Positions 9,661-17,297 of a DNA stretch of 64,000 bases are shown here, one piece after another. The notes below the pieces were generated by a model. It ran no database searches. It had not been told where the DNA came from and saw only the letters and a list, made by a program, of their open reading frames with translations. The position numbers were made by a program, and so were the translations under genes. Each line of letters begins with the position of its first letter. Position 1 is the first letter of the stretch. The DNA is from CAZGMJ01 sp964526785 (GTDB taxonomy: Bacteria; Planctomycetota; Phycisphaerae; Sedimentisphaerales; Anaerobacaceae): assembly GCA_964526785.1 (NCBI GenBank), contig CAZGMJ010000025.1, forward strand, positions 5,628 through 69,627, in the 5' to 3' direction.

Positions 9661-10422
9661 ATGAGAAAGCCATTCGTAGCAGGTAACTGGAAAATGAATA
9701 CCGATGGCGACACCGCCGTCCAATTGGCCAAGGGCGTCGTCGATGGGTCGTCCGAACTGGCCGGTGGCGGCGTGGATGTAGCCGTCTTTCCGCCCTTCGT
9801 GTACCTTCAGCCGGTCGCCAACGCGGTTAATTCCTCAAGTGTCGCCGTCGGCGCTCAGGACGTGTACTTCGAAGCCAACGGGGCCTTCACCGGCGAAATC
9901 AGCACCGCCATGCTCAAGGACGTCGGCTGTGCTTATGCACTCTGCGGCCACTCCGAGCGTCGGCACGTCATCGGCGAAACAGACGAACTCATCAACAAGA
10001 AGGTCTCCGCTTCCATCAGCGGGGGACTGCTTCCTGTCCTATGCGTCGGCGAACTCAAATCCGAACGCGAAGCGGGCAAGATGGAGGATGTCGTCAGCCG
10101 TCATGTCAAAGAGGGCATGGCCGGCCTCGATGCGGAGAAGGCCAAAGCAGTCACCATCGCCTACGAGCCCGTCTGGGCCATCGGCACCGGGCTGACCGCA
10201 ACGCCCGACCAGGCGCAGGAAGTTCATCATTTCATACGCAAACTCCTCACGGATCTCTACGATGAACAACTCGCGCAGGATACGCGCATCCTCTACGGCG
10301 GCTCGGTCAAACCCGCCAACGCCGCCGAACTCATGGGCCAGTCGGATATCGACGGCGTCCTCGTCGGCGGTGCCAGCCTCAAACCCGACGATTTCGTCGC
10401 GATTATCAAAGCAGCAGTATAG
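9661..10422 (+). CDS. tpiA: Triosephosphate isomerase
   Basis: Glycolytic enzyme interconverting dihydroxyacetone phosphate and glyceraldehyde 3-phosphate in the cytosol. The protein is 253 aa, the usual length. Asn9 and Lys11 (AGNWKMN), the catalytic His in CGHSERR and the catalytic Glu in AYEPVWAIGTG are all present, as is the phosphate-binding LYGGSVKPAN near the C-terminus. AGGAG lies about 8 bases before the ATG. It lies 74 bases after pheA. Its position directly before secG is a common bacterial arrangement. Confidence 0.98.
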   Translation: MRKPFVAGNWKMNTDGDTAVQLAKGVVDGSSELAGGGVDVAVFPPFVYLQPVANAVNSSSVAVGAQDVYFEANGAFTGEISTAMLKDVGCAYALCGHSERRHVIGETDELINKKVSASISGGLLPVLCVGELKSEREAGKMEDVVSRHVKEGMAGLDAEKAKAVTIAYEPVWAIGTGLTATPDQAQEVHHFIRKLLTDLYDEQLAQDTRILYGGSVKPANAAELMGQSDIDGVLVGGASLKPDDFVAIIKAAV

Positions 10423-10467
10423 CTGCCCGAAAGAACACTTGATTACAAAACGTTTTGGAGAACGAAT

Positions 10468-10884
10468 ATGACTGGTTTTCCGTTTGTAGCGGCGGGCTTT
10501 CTGATGAATGTGGTGGCCGTACTCTTCGTGCTCACCAGTGTCCTGCTGATCCTCGTTATCCTGATCCAGAAGGGCAAAGGCGGCGGCCTCAGCGGCGCCT
10601 TCGGCGGGGGCATGGCAGGCAACCTGCTCGGGTCGAAAACGGGCGATTTCCTGACGTGGGTCACTGTCTCGATTGTGGGCGTCTTTCTCCTGCTGGCAAT
10701 CGTCATGGCCAAATGGTACCGCCCCGATGTGGAATATGCCCCCACGGAACAAACGCAACAGAACCAACCGGTTGCTCCGATTGATTCCACTGCCGATCTG
10801 AGCGGTCCGGGAGCACCGGCCGAGACGAGCACTGAACCCGCCGGCTCGACGACTCCGTCCGCGGACGCCAACGCCGGCGGTTGA
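10468..10884 (+). CDS. secG: Protein translocase subunit SecG
   Basis: Small membrane subunit of the SecYEG channel, 138 aa. Two transmembrane helices are visible (about residues 10-32 and 55-77), separated by the typical glycine-rich loop IQKGKGGGLSGAFGGGM. The tail after residue 95 is rich in Gln, Thr, Ser, Gly and Ala and longer than in E. coli SecG, which is usual in this phylum. GGAGAACG precedes the ATG. It sits 45 bases after tpiA. Confidence 0.93.
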   Translation: MTGFPFVAAGFLMNVVAVLFVLTSVLLILVILIQKGKGGGLSGAFGGGMAGNLLGSKTGDFLTWVTVSIVGVFLLLAIVMAKWYRPDVEYAPTEQTQQNQPVAPIDSTADLSGPGAPAETSTEPAGSTTPSADANAGG

Positions 10885-10955
10885 CAAACGCAAAGATGAG
10901 GTGACGTTACGAAGTTCTTGCGCAACATCCGAATACCGACCGAGAGCATACTGCC

Positions 10956-11840
10956 ATGATAAAGAGCATGACCGGATACGGGGAGGCCCAGGGCGACCTG
11001 GACGGCGCCAGCTACGCCGTCGAGGTAAAGAGCGTCAACAATCGCTACTTCAAGTCCATCATCCGCCTGCCCGAACAGGTCGCGTTCCTCGAAGATGATA
11101 TCGACAAGCTCTTGCGGAAAAGCATATCGCGGGGCACCGTCAATTACGTCCTGCGCCTCAAGGAAATGCCGGCCGACGCGATGTTCAATATCGATCGGGC
11201 CGCTCTCGAAGCGCTGCTCGAAAAGCTGGTGGCGGTGCAACAGGCCTCCGGCGCTTCGACAACGATTGACCTGGCCGGCCTGCTGAATGTCCCCGGTATC
11301 ATCCAGGCCAGCGAACCGGACGAAGAAACCGCCGGCCGAATTCGCGAAAAGGTTGTGGAGATATCGCGGCTTGCTCTGGACCGCCTCGGGCAGATGCGGA
11401 CCGCCGAAGGCACTGCCCTCGAAGCGGACCTTCAGAAGAACTGCAGCGAAATGGCTCAGGCCCTGGATATGGTGCGATCGCGGAGCGAACTCGTAATACA
11501 TGAATACGCCAGACGGCTGAAGAAACGCGTGGACGAATTGCTCGCGCACGCCGAGTTGAAACTCGATGAAGAATTGCTGTCCCGGGAGGTCGCCATATTT
11601 GCCGACCGCTCCGACATCTCCGAAGAGCTTGCCAGACTGGACTCGCACATCAAACAGTTCGGCCAGAGTTGCACCGGCGACGGACAAACCGGCCGCCGTC
11701 TGGATTTCATTTGCCAGGAAATGCTGCGCGAGGCAAACACCATCGCCAGCAAGGCATGCGACATGCAGATCACGCAGTACGTAGTCGATATCAAATGTCG
11801 GATCGATAGAATCAAGGAGCAGGTGCAAAACGTCGAGTGA
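10956..11840 (+). CDS. yicC: YicC/YloC family endoribonuclease
   Basis: 294 aa, with the diagnostic N-terminus MIKSMTGYGEAQG and C-terminus CDMQITQYVVDIKCRIDRIKEQVQNVE. Family members are stress-linked endoribonucleases in E. coli and Bacillus (known of the family). The DRSDISEEL and RLDFICQEMLREANTIASK segments are conserved family signatures. It stands directly upstream of gmk, as in most bacteria, and in the same operon as secG. Confidence 0.93.
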   Translation: MIKSMTGYGEAQGDLDGASYAVEVKSVNNRYFKSIIRLPEQVAFLEDDIDKLLRKSISRGTVNYVLRLKEMPADAMFNIDRAALEALLEKLVAVQQASGASTTIDLAGLLNVPGIIQASEPDEETAGRIREKVVEISRLALDRLGQMRTAEGTALEADLQKNCSEMAQALDMVRSRSELVIHEYARRLKKRVDELLAHAELKLDEELLSREVAIFADRSDISEELARLDSHIKQFGQSCTGDGQTGRRLDFICQEMLREANTIASKACDMQITQYVVDIKCRIDRIKEQVQNVE

Positions 11841-11889
11841 AATGGAGCAAGAGCTGGTGGGAGACCCGTCCGGTACGGGTTGGAAATAG

Positions 11890-12486
11890 ATGACTCAACG
11901 CAAGTGCAAAGCTATGGAATCCGGTAAAGAAAACAAGGGCAAACTCGTTATTGTCAGCGGCCCCTCGGGTGTCGGAAAGAGCACGATCTGCAAAACCGTC
12001 GTCGCTCGACTCGACAATGTGCATCTGAGCGTCTCCGCCACCACGCGTCCGCAGGGCCCGAACGAAGAGAATGGCCGGGACTACTGGTTCCTCAGCGAGC
12101 AGGAATTCCGGGACCGCGTCGAAAAAGGGATGTTCCTCGAACACGCCGAAGTCTTCGGCCACTGCTACGGAACCCCGAAAGACAAAGTCGACGAAGCACT
12201 CGATGAAGGCAAAACCGTTATCCTGGAAATAGACGTCCAGGGCGCCCAGCAGGCCAGGGCCGCGTATCCTGACGCCGTGATGGTCTTCATTCTGCCCCCG
12301 ACGGAGAAAGAACTGGCCGAACGCCTCGGCCGGCGCGGTCGCGACGACACCGAAACCGTTGAAGAGCGGCTCAACGGCGCAAGCGAAGAAATCGCCGCCG
12401 CCTGGCAGTACTATAACCACATGGTCATTAATGACGATCTCGAACAAGCTGTCAAAGAGTGCATGGATATCATAACCAGTGCGTGA
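11890..12486 (+). CDS. gmk: Guanylate kinase
   Basis: Phosphorylates GMP to GDP with ATP. The protein is 198 aa. The P-loop GPSGVGKST spans residues 24-32. The GMP-binding segment (SVSATTRPQGPNEENGRDYWF), EIDVQGAQQ and the RRGRDD lid follow. The N-terminus before LVIVSGPSG is about 18 residues long. The ATG at 11917 (MESGKENKG) is an alternative start that would trim 9 residues. It is 49 bases after yicC and just before rpoZ, a conserved neighbourhood. Confidence 0.96.
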   Translation: MTQRKCKAMESGKENKGKLVIVSGPSGVGKSTICKTVVARLDNVHLSVSATTRPQGPNEENGRDYWFLSEQEFRDRVEKGMFLEHAEVFGHCYGTPKDKVDEALDEGKTVILEIDVQGAQQARAAYPDAVMVFILPPTEKELAERLGRRGRDDTETVEERLNGASEEIAAAWQYYNHMVINDDLEQAVKECMDIITSA

Positions 12487-12523
12487 CGAAGAATAACCCA
12501 ACGATGAATGCGAGACCAAAGAG

Positions 12524-12745
12524 ATGATAGACGAACTGCGAAGTGACAATTTGATCCGGAAAGTCGGCGGCAGATTCAAACTAACGGCCCTTGTCCAGAA
12601 GAGACTGACCGAATTGCTCCAGGGCTCCCGCCCGCTGATCGAGAATACCAAAGGCAAGACGCTCCTGGAAATCGTCATCGAGGAAATCAAGCAGGACAAG
12701 ATAACCATCGAAGGCGTACCGGCCCCGGAAGATGCAGCCAAATAA
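12524..12745 (+). CDS. rpoZ: DNA-directed RNA polymerase omega subunit
   Basis: 73 aa, the usual size for the small omega subunit that helps assemble RNA polymerase by holding beta-prime. The segment LTALVQKRLTELLQG matches the conserved omega helix (the usual form is A..R..qL..G). The KTLLEIVIEEIKQDKI tail fits as well. It stands between gmk and coaC, as in many bacteria, which strongly supports the assignment. The last 14 bases overlap the start of coaC. Confidence 0.85.
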   Translation: MIDELRSDNLIRKVGGRFKLTALVQKRLTELLQGSRPLIENTKGKTLLEIVIEEIKQDKITIEGVPAPEDAAK

Positions 12746-13346
12746 AGCAAATCCTGACGCGCCCGCGACCCGGCCCGACCGTGCAAACGTGCTGCTCGGC
12801 GTCACGGGGGGCATCGCCGCGTACAAAGCGATCGATCTGGCCGGTAAACTCACGGCCCAGGGCTTCCGCGTCAGGACGATACTGACCGACAACGCCCGCC
12901 GGTTCGTCCAGCCGATCAGCTTTGAGGCCGTAACGCGTTCCGGCGTGTATACCAGCCTCTGGGAGATGCGTGATACATCCGCCAGTACCCATATAGCCTT
13001 CGTCGACTGGGCCGATGTCGTTGTCGTCGCCCCCGCTACCGCTAATATCCTCGCCAAAATCGCCAATGGTATCTCCGACGACCTGCTCAGCACGTCCCTC
13101 TGCGCATGCTGCGCCAAACCGCTGCTGTTCGCCCCCGCGATGAACAATCACATGTGGGAAAACCCCGCGGTCCAGGCGAATGTCGCCAGGCTCAGACAAA
13201 TGTTCCGCGCCGAGCTCATAGGTCCCGCAACCGGCCGCCTCGCGTGCGGCACCCAGGGCGTAGGCAGAATGGCCGAACCGCCGGATATCGTCGAAGCCGT
13301 CAAGAAACTCATCAAGGCACCCAAGTCCGTCCGCCGGGATGTATGA
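12732..13346 (+). CDS. coaC: Phosphopantothenoylcysteine decarboxylase (separate CoaC)
   Basis: Flavoprotein of coenzyme A synthesis that decarboxylates 4'-phosphopantothenoylcysteine. The protein is 204 aa. It has the FMN-binding start LLGVTGGIAAYKAIDLAGKL, the active-site His region STHIAFVDWADV, the PAMNNHMWENP motif (family PxMNxxMW) and the substrate-recognition clamp ACGTQGVGRMAEP with its Cys. In most bacteria this domain is fused to the ligase as CoaBC; here the frame stops at 13346 and the ligase is a separate gene. Its start overlaps rpoZ by 14 bases and its TGA overlaps the ATG of coaB, which points to translational coupling. Confidence 0.93.
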   Translation: MQPNKANPDAPATRPDRANVLLGVTGGIAAYKAIDLAGKLTAQGFRVRTILTDNARRFVQPISFEAVTRSGVYTSLWEMRDTSASTHIAFVDWADVVVVAPATANILAKIANGISDDLLSTSLCACCAKPLLFAPAMNNHMWENPAVQANVARLRQMFRAELIGPATGRLACGTQGVGRMAEPPDIVEAVKKLIKAPKSVRRDV

Positions 13347-13978
13347 CCATGCACGTGCTCATCACTGCAGGTGGAACGCGCGAATATATCGACCCGGTCC
13401 GCTTCATATCCAATGCCAGCAGCGGCAAAATGGGATACGCCCTGGCCCGCGCCGCCCTCAGAGCAGGCCACCGGGTAACGTTGATCACCGCTCCGGTCGC
13501 CCTCAAACCACCCGTTGCCGCAGAAGTAGTCCCGGTCGAGTCCGCCGCCCAGATGTTTGAAGCGGTCAGGAAGCACTTCACACATTGCGATTGCCTCATC
13601 ATGGCCGCCGCCGTCGCCGATTACACGCCCGTCAGAACGGCCAAGACCAAGATCAAGAAGTCCCCCCAATCGTTCAACCTCAAACTCAAACGCACAAAGG
13701 ATATCCTCCGATGGGCGGGCCGCAATAAGCACGCGCATCAGATTGTCGTCGGCTTCGCCCTGGAAGACGCCGACCTCCGCGATCGCGCCGAGAAGAAACT
13801 CCGCAGCAAGAACCTCGATATGATCGTCGCCAATGAACCGTCCGCAATCGGCGTCCGCACCTCCACCGTGCATGTAAGGGCCGCCGGCCGCGAATGGATC
13901 GAAATTCCCCACTCCGCCAAACAGACCATCGCCCGCCGCATCATAAGCCAGATCGAAACCATGCGGGAGAATAATTGA
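13343..13978 (+). CDS. coaB: Phosphopantothenate--cysteine ligase (separate CoaB)
   Basis: Joins cysteine to 4'-phosphopantothenate, using CTP in the bacterial type. The protein is 211 aa. It starts MTMHVLITAGGTREYIDPVR and carries ISNASSGKMG (nucleotide binding) and AAAVADYTP with KIKK (the catalytic Lys region), all as in CoaB domains of CoaBC. The frame is open far upstream, but the ATG at 13343 overlaps the coaC stop in an ATGA arrangement and gives the exact domain start. It is the last gene of the core operon. A 225-base gap follows. Confidence 0.92.
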   Translation: MTMHVLITAGGTREYIDPVRFISNASSGKMGYALARAALRAGHRVTLITAPVALKPPVAAEVVPVESAAQMFEAVRKHFTHCDCLIMAAAVADYTPVRTAKTKIKKSPQSFNLKLKRTKDILRWAGRNKHAHQIVVGFALEDADLRDRAEKKLRSKNLDMIVANEPSAIGVRTSTVHVRAAGREWIEIPHSAKQTIARRIISQIETMRENN

Positions 13979-14001
13979 ACCGGTTTCCGAATGGCACGTA
14001 T

Positions 14002-14023
14002 TGTCCACTTACACACGTGGACA
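14002..14023. repeat. Short perfect inverted repeat upstream of the GH16 fusion gene
   Basis: TGTCCAC, 8 bases, GTGGACA. It lies between coaB and the glycosidase gene, about 180 bases before the ATG of the latter. It may be an operator or a weak hairpin. No T-tract follows on either strand, so it is not a typical terminator. Confidence 0.3.
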
Positions 14024-14203
14024 CGCTGCGTGCCACTCGGGCGTAATTATGCCCGCAGCAAGAGTCGCGTCACCAACACCGATGATGCATGCCCGTTCGC
14101 AAGCCGACAGAAATATCCGGCTTGCTGGAAAGTGCTTGCCACTTCTTTCGCTTTCGTACAACATACCTCCTTGCCGTCACAAACACTTACAAAAGGCTTG
14201 CCC

Positions 14204-16504
14204 ATGAAAGCAATAGATTACATCGTCTGCACAATTATTCTGCTTTTTGTTCCAGCAAGACTGCCTGCCGGACCACCGGCTCCGCCCCACGGCAAGACCT
14301 GGGTGCTGCTCTTTGAAGATGATTTTGAACAGAATAGCCTGGATCCCGCCAAATGGACAGTCGGTCAGGAGTGGCCGCAAAATGATTGTCACTATCCCAA
14401 CCGAACGATTATCGACGGCCGGCCCCTGGTGCAGGTAAAGGACGGCACTGCCAGGCTCTATGCCTGGGACAGGCCCTTTGGCGGAAAACCCTATACCGGC
14501 AGCCTGATCAAGACGCGTCGATCCGCCGGCAATTCCGCCCTCTTCGCCTTCAAATACGGCTACGTGGAAACACGAGTCAAACGCACCGCCCAGGGCAATG
14601 GTTTTCACATGAACTGCTATACCTACGGGTATGATCCGTCTGAGGGCTCGGATAACATCGGCTATCATCGGTGGCCACCTGAAATCGACTATGCCGAAAC
14701 CGTCAGCTCGAGTTCAGGCGAGAACCGTATCTGGCAGGCGCTGCACGTCAAGGTCCGGGGCAAAAAGAAAGACGACGGCAAATGGATTGAAAATGTCAAC
14801 TGGTCCGCCTGGCAGACATACGGCTGCTGGTGGAAAGACAGCAGAGAAGTGCTGTTTTATATTGACGATGAACGCACTTTTCATCCCGCCGCTCCGTTCC
14901 TGCCGGATGTGGAGCAGTATCTTGTCCTCCGCATGGGGGTCGGTGGCTGGGGTGCCGAACCGGACGGCAATACGCGATTTCCTGCAATCCAGGAAGTGGA
15001 CTGGATTCGTGTCTGGCAACTGATCGATACTGCTGATTCCGATGCGCATACGATCAATCATGCCCGCAACGAACAAGTGAATTCCTGCGCATCGGCTCCT
15101 GTGATACCACTCAGCGCGTTTTCGAAGCCTCCTTTTCCCAAACAATCTGGCTGCAACATGGCAGTTGCTGTGCCACCCGAAAAGCGTTCCCGGAATCCCG
15201 ACGACATAGACTGGCCGGCTGTTGTCACCATTGACTATACATCTGAAATCATAACCGCCAGTCCCTATGTGTTCGGAGCCACCCAGCCCAGAGGCCTTTC
15301 GGAAAAGCAGTGGGATACACTCGTTGAAGACGGATTCACCTTCGCCCGCTCGCAGGCGGATTTGACACGGCTCGTGCCCGCGGCGGCGCCCGACGACTAT
15401 CGCGCCAATCGAGATGGTTGCGCCGAACCCTTGAATTGGGACTGGAAAGACGGAATCTATGGCGGCAACTTCGCTCGAAAGGCCATAGATCGCGGAATGA
15501 AAGTTTGTCTCACTATCAAGAACGCCCGCTGGAATCGCTATGACGGCGCGCCGGATGACGAAGAGACGATGCCGCGCGATTTGAAGGTCTGGAAGGACAT
15601 AGTCACAAAAATCGTCAACCACTATCAAGGCGGAATCTCCTGTCTCGAGATATTCAACGAAGTAGATCGCGAGCCTCAGTTCCGCATCGAAGCAAGCCCG
15701 TTCACTCGCAAAACCGGCTACCGGCAGGTCGTTCGTACCGCACTCGAGGCCGTTGCCGAATCGGATTACCCCGACACCCTCGTCGGCGCTCCCGCCGCGG
15801 CATTGGTTGGAGCCAGGCAAATCCAATGGCTGCTGGAGGACGACAAAATCCAAGACCGTCTGGGCTGCCTTACATTCCATGAATTCGATTGCCCCGTCTA
15901 TCCGCAGTGGGCCGCCGCAGAGCTTCGCACGCTGGCTTCCAGGTACAATCACAACTTCCCCATTCTGAGAACTTCTTACGTTCCCGAATTCGGGCGATCG
16001 GGCGGTCGCCCCGGCACGACTAACCCCGTATATATCGCACCGATGATCATCGGTGCCCTTAAGGATGGATTGGCCGCGAACAGTCTCTGGGAAATCCAGA
16101 ACCGCAGTGGAGACGACGACTGGCGATACTGGTTCGATGGCGAAGATACCGTCCAGACCGCACAGCTCTACCGAATGATGTCGCGCGCATTGAAGCTGGG
16201 CCGCGGACCGAGCATAATAGTTGGAACCACCGGCCCGTTTGCCCACACCTTGGGAGCAATAAACTGTGAAGGCGAACGCATCGCTGTCTTTGCGGGCCCG
16301 AAGGCATGTCGATTCGAGGTATGCTTCAAGAGCTTTGAAACGGATGAGCACATTCAGATCGAGCGTTTTCGAGCAGACGCAAGACACGCTGGCCTGATAC
16401 CGGTCGACATAATGCGAAAACGCCCCCAAAATGGCCGTATCACATTGCAGATAGACCTGCAGGCGGGAGCCGTACTGGGTATGCGTTTTTGTAAAAAGCC
16501 CTGA
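14204..16504 (+). CDS. Secreted GH16-type glycosidase fused to a clan GH-A-like domain
   Basis: 766 aa from the ATG at 14204, chosen because it opens a Sec signal peptide (about residues 1-22); the frame is open upstream without coding character. Residues about 30-285 are a GH16 beta-jelly roll with the catalytic E-x-D-x-x-E motif at Glu160, Asp162 and Glu165 (PPEIDYAE) and a closing VDWIRVWQ strand. After a linker, about 340-766 looks like a TIM-barrel glycosidase: Asn485-Glu486 in CLEIFNEVDRE is a clan-A acid/base pair, and Glu595 in VPEFG is a possible nucleophile. It could act on galactans or beta-glucans such as agar, carrageenan or laminarin, but the specific substrate is not visible. 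The two-enzyme fusion is unusual. Confidence 0.72.
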   Translation: MKAIDYIVCTIILLFVPARLPAGPPAPPHGKTWVLLFEDDFEQNSLDPAKWTVGQEWPQNDCHYPNRTIIDGRPLVQVKDGTARLYAWDRPFGGKPYTGSLIKTRRSAGNSALFAFKYGYVETRVKRTAQGNGFHMNCYTYGYDPSEGSDNIGYHRWPPEIDYAETVSSSSGENRIWQALHVKVRGKKKDDGKWIENVNWSAWQTYGCWWKDSREVLFYIDDERTFHPAAPFLPDVEQYLVLRMGVGGWGAEPDGNTRFPAIQEVDWIRVWQLIDTADSDAHTINHARNEQVNSCASAPVIPLSAFSKPPFPKQSGCNMAVAVPPEKRSRNPDDIDWPAVVTIDYTSEIITASPYVFGATQPRGLSEKQWDTLVEDGFTFARSQADLTRLVPAAAPDDYRANRDGCAEPLNWDWKDGIYGGNFARKAIDRGMKVCLTIKNARWNRYDGAPDDEETMPRDLKVWKDIVTKIVNHYQGGISCLEIFNEVDREPQFRIEASPFTRKTGYRQVVRTALEAVAESDYPDTLVGAPAAALVGARQIQWLLEDDKIQDRLGCLTFHEFDCPVYPQWAAAELRTLASRYNHNFPILRTSYVPEFGRSGGRPGTTNPVYIAPMIIGALKDGLAANSLWEIQNRSGDDDWRYWFDGEDTVQTAQLYRMMSRALKLGRGPSIIVGTTGPFAHTLGAINCEGERIAVFAGPKACRFEVCFKSFETDEHIQIERFRADARHAGLIPVDIMRKRPQNGRITLQIDLQAGAVLGMRFCKKP

Positions 16505-16595
16505 TATGTGATAGAGCAGAAAAGCAACTCGATGGTTGCCTTTCGCCTGACGCTATGGGGCATTGCGGTGCTGGGAAATGCCCACCGCCGTAGCT

Positions 16596-16622
16596 TTACA
16601 CCAGTATCGCCCCGGACATGTA
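16596..16622 (-). pseudogene. C-terminal remnant of a PadR-linked membrane protein
   Basis: On the minus strand this reads YMSGAILV followed by a stop. It closely matches the end of the intact membrane-protein gene at 19164-20018 (AYMSGAVLV, stop); by eye 24 of 27 bases agree. The upstream reading (ISLLSLYL) is hydrophobic but soon meets a stop. It directly abuts the duplicated pyrE segment, in the same order as the intact locus minus the deleted middle. Confidence 0.45.
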
Positions 16623-16659
16623 AAGGTATAAGGATAACAGCGATATTCACGATAGGGCC

Positions 16660-17022
16660 AAAACGGCAAGTGCCGGCTGTTCATGCCCCCTCCAGCCGTT
16701 AGTCGTTTATCCCCAGATCATCCTTCGTAATGATGGACTCGAACGTATGCCCCGCACCCGTAATATTCTCTTCCGCTCCCTGCTTGCGATCGATAACGCA
16801 CACGATCCTCTCGACCTTCGCGCCGGCCTCGGTAATAATCTTCGCCGCCTCCAGCACCTGTCCGCCCGTCGTCGCAATATCCTCCACCAGCAAAACCACG
16901 TCCCCCTCTTTGAGCACGCCCTCGACCATCTTGCCCGTACCATAGCCCTTCTTGCTGTTGCGAACGATGATCCAGTTCTTACCCGTCTCCATCGCCGTCG
17001 CCGCCGCCAGCGCAACACCCCC
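16660..17022. repeat. Direct repeat copy A of the pyrE 3' region
   Basis: About 363 bases that match 20495-20857 at a constant offset of 3835 bases. By eye the first 357 bases are identical, followed by one mismatch (A at 17017 against G at 20852) before similarity ends. It covers the last 107 codons of pyrE, its stop and the short hairpin-like CGGCACTTGCCG with T-tract downstream. Confidence 0.9.
16699..17022 (-). pseudogene. Truncated duplicate of pyrE (C-terminal part)
   Basis: Minus-strand frame encoding residues from about 68 to the end of orotate phosphoribosyltransferase, including the PRPP-binding VLLVEDIATTGGQ. The first 67 residues are missing. The frame runs on upstream of 17022 to 17082 through unrelated sequence (MDCPLWALLLRPCG), so a short chimeric protein is conceivable, but it lacks the OMP-side N-terminal region and is unlikely to be active. 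The near identity to 20534-20857 shows the copy is very recent, has been gene-converted, or is an assembly effect. Confidence 0.85.
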
Positions 17023-17297
17023 TGATTCACCGAACATACTCCCACAAGGCCGCAAAAGCAACGCCCATAGCGGGCAATCCAAGACATCTCACAATGCCCC
17101 ACGAAGGAGAAATCGCCGGTCGAGGTGTGTGGACGCAACGTCCAAACGCAGTGTCTTCACCGAATTGGCTGCCTTACGGCCGAGTGCAAACTATGGCATC
17201 AAATGACGAATCCTGGTAAAATCCTGGCAGCGCGTGACTCTGACGCAGTTGCCCGCAACAAAATTCAGCCGAATCTGATAGGAGGAATCATCTCACG

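Noticed and set aside
13106..13342. Upstream part of the coaB frame
   Set aside because: It overlaps coaC out of frame; the ATGA start at 13343 fits the domain exactly.
14714..16429. Minus-strand frame opposite the GH16 fusion
   Set aside because: No domain, and the plus-strand frame has catalytic motifs and a signal peptide.
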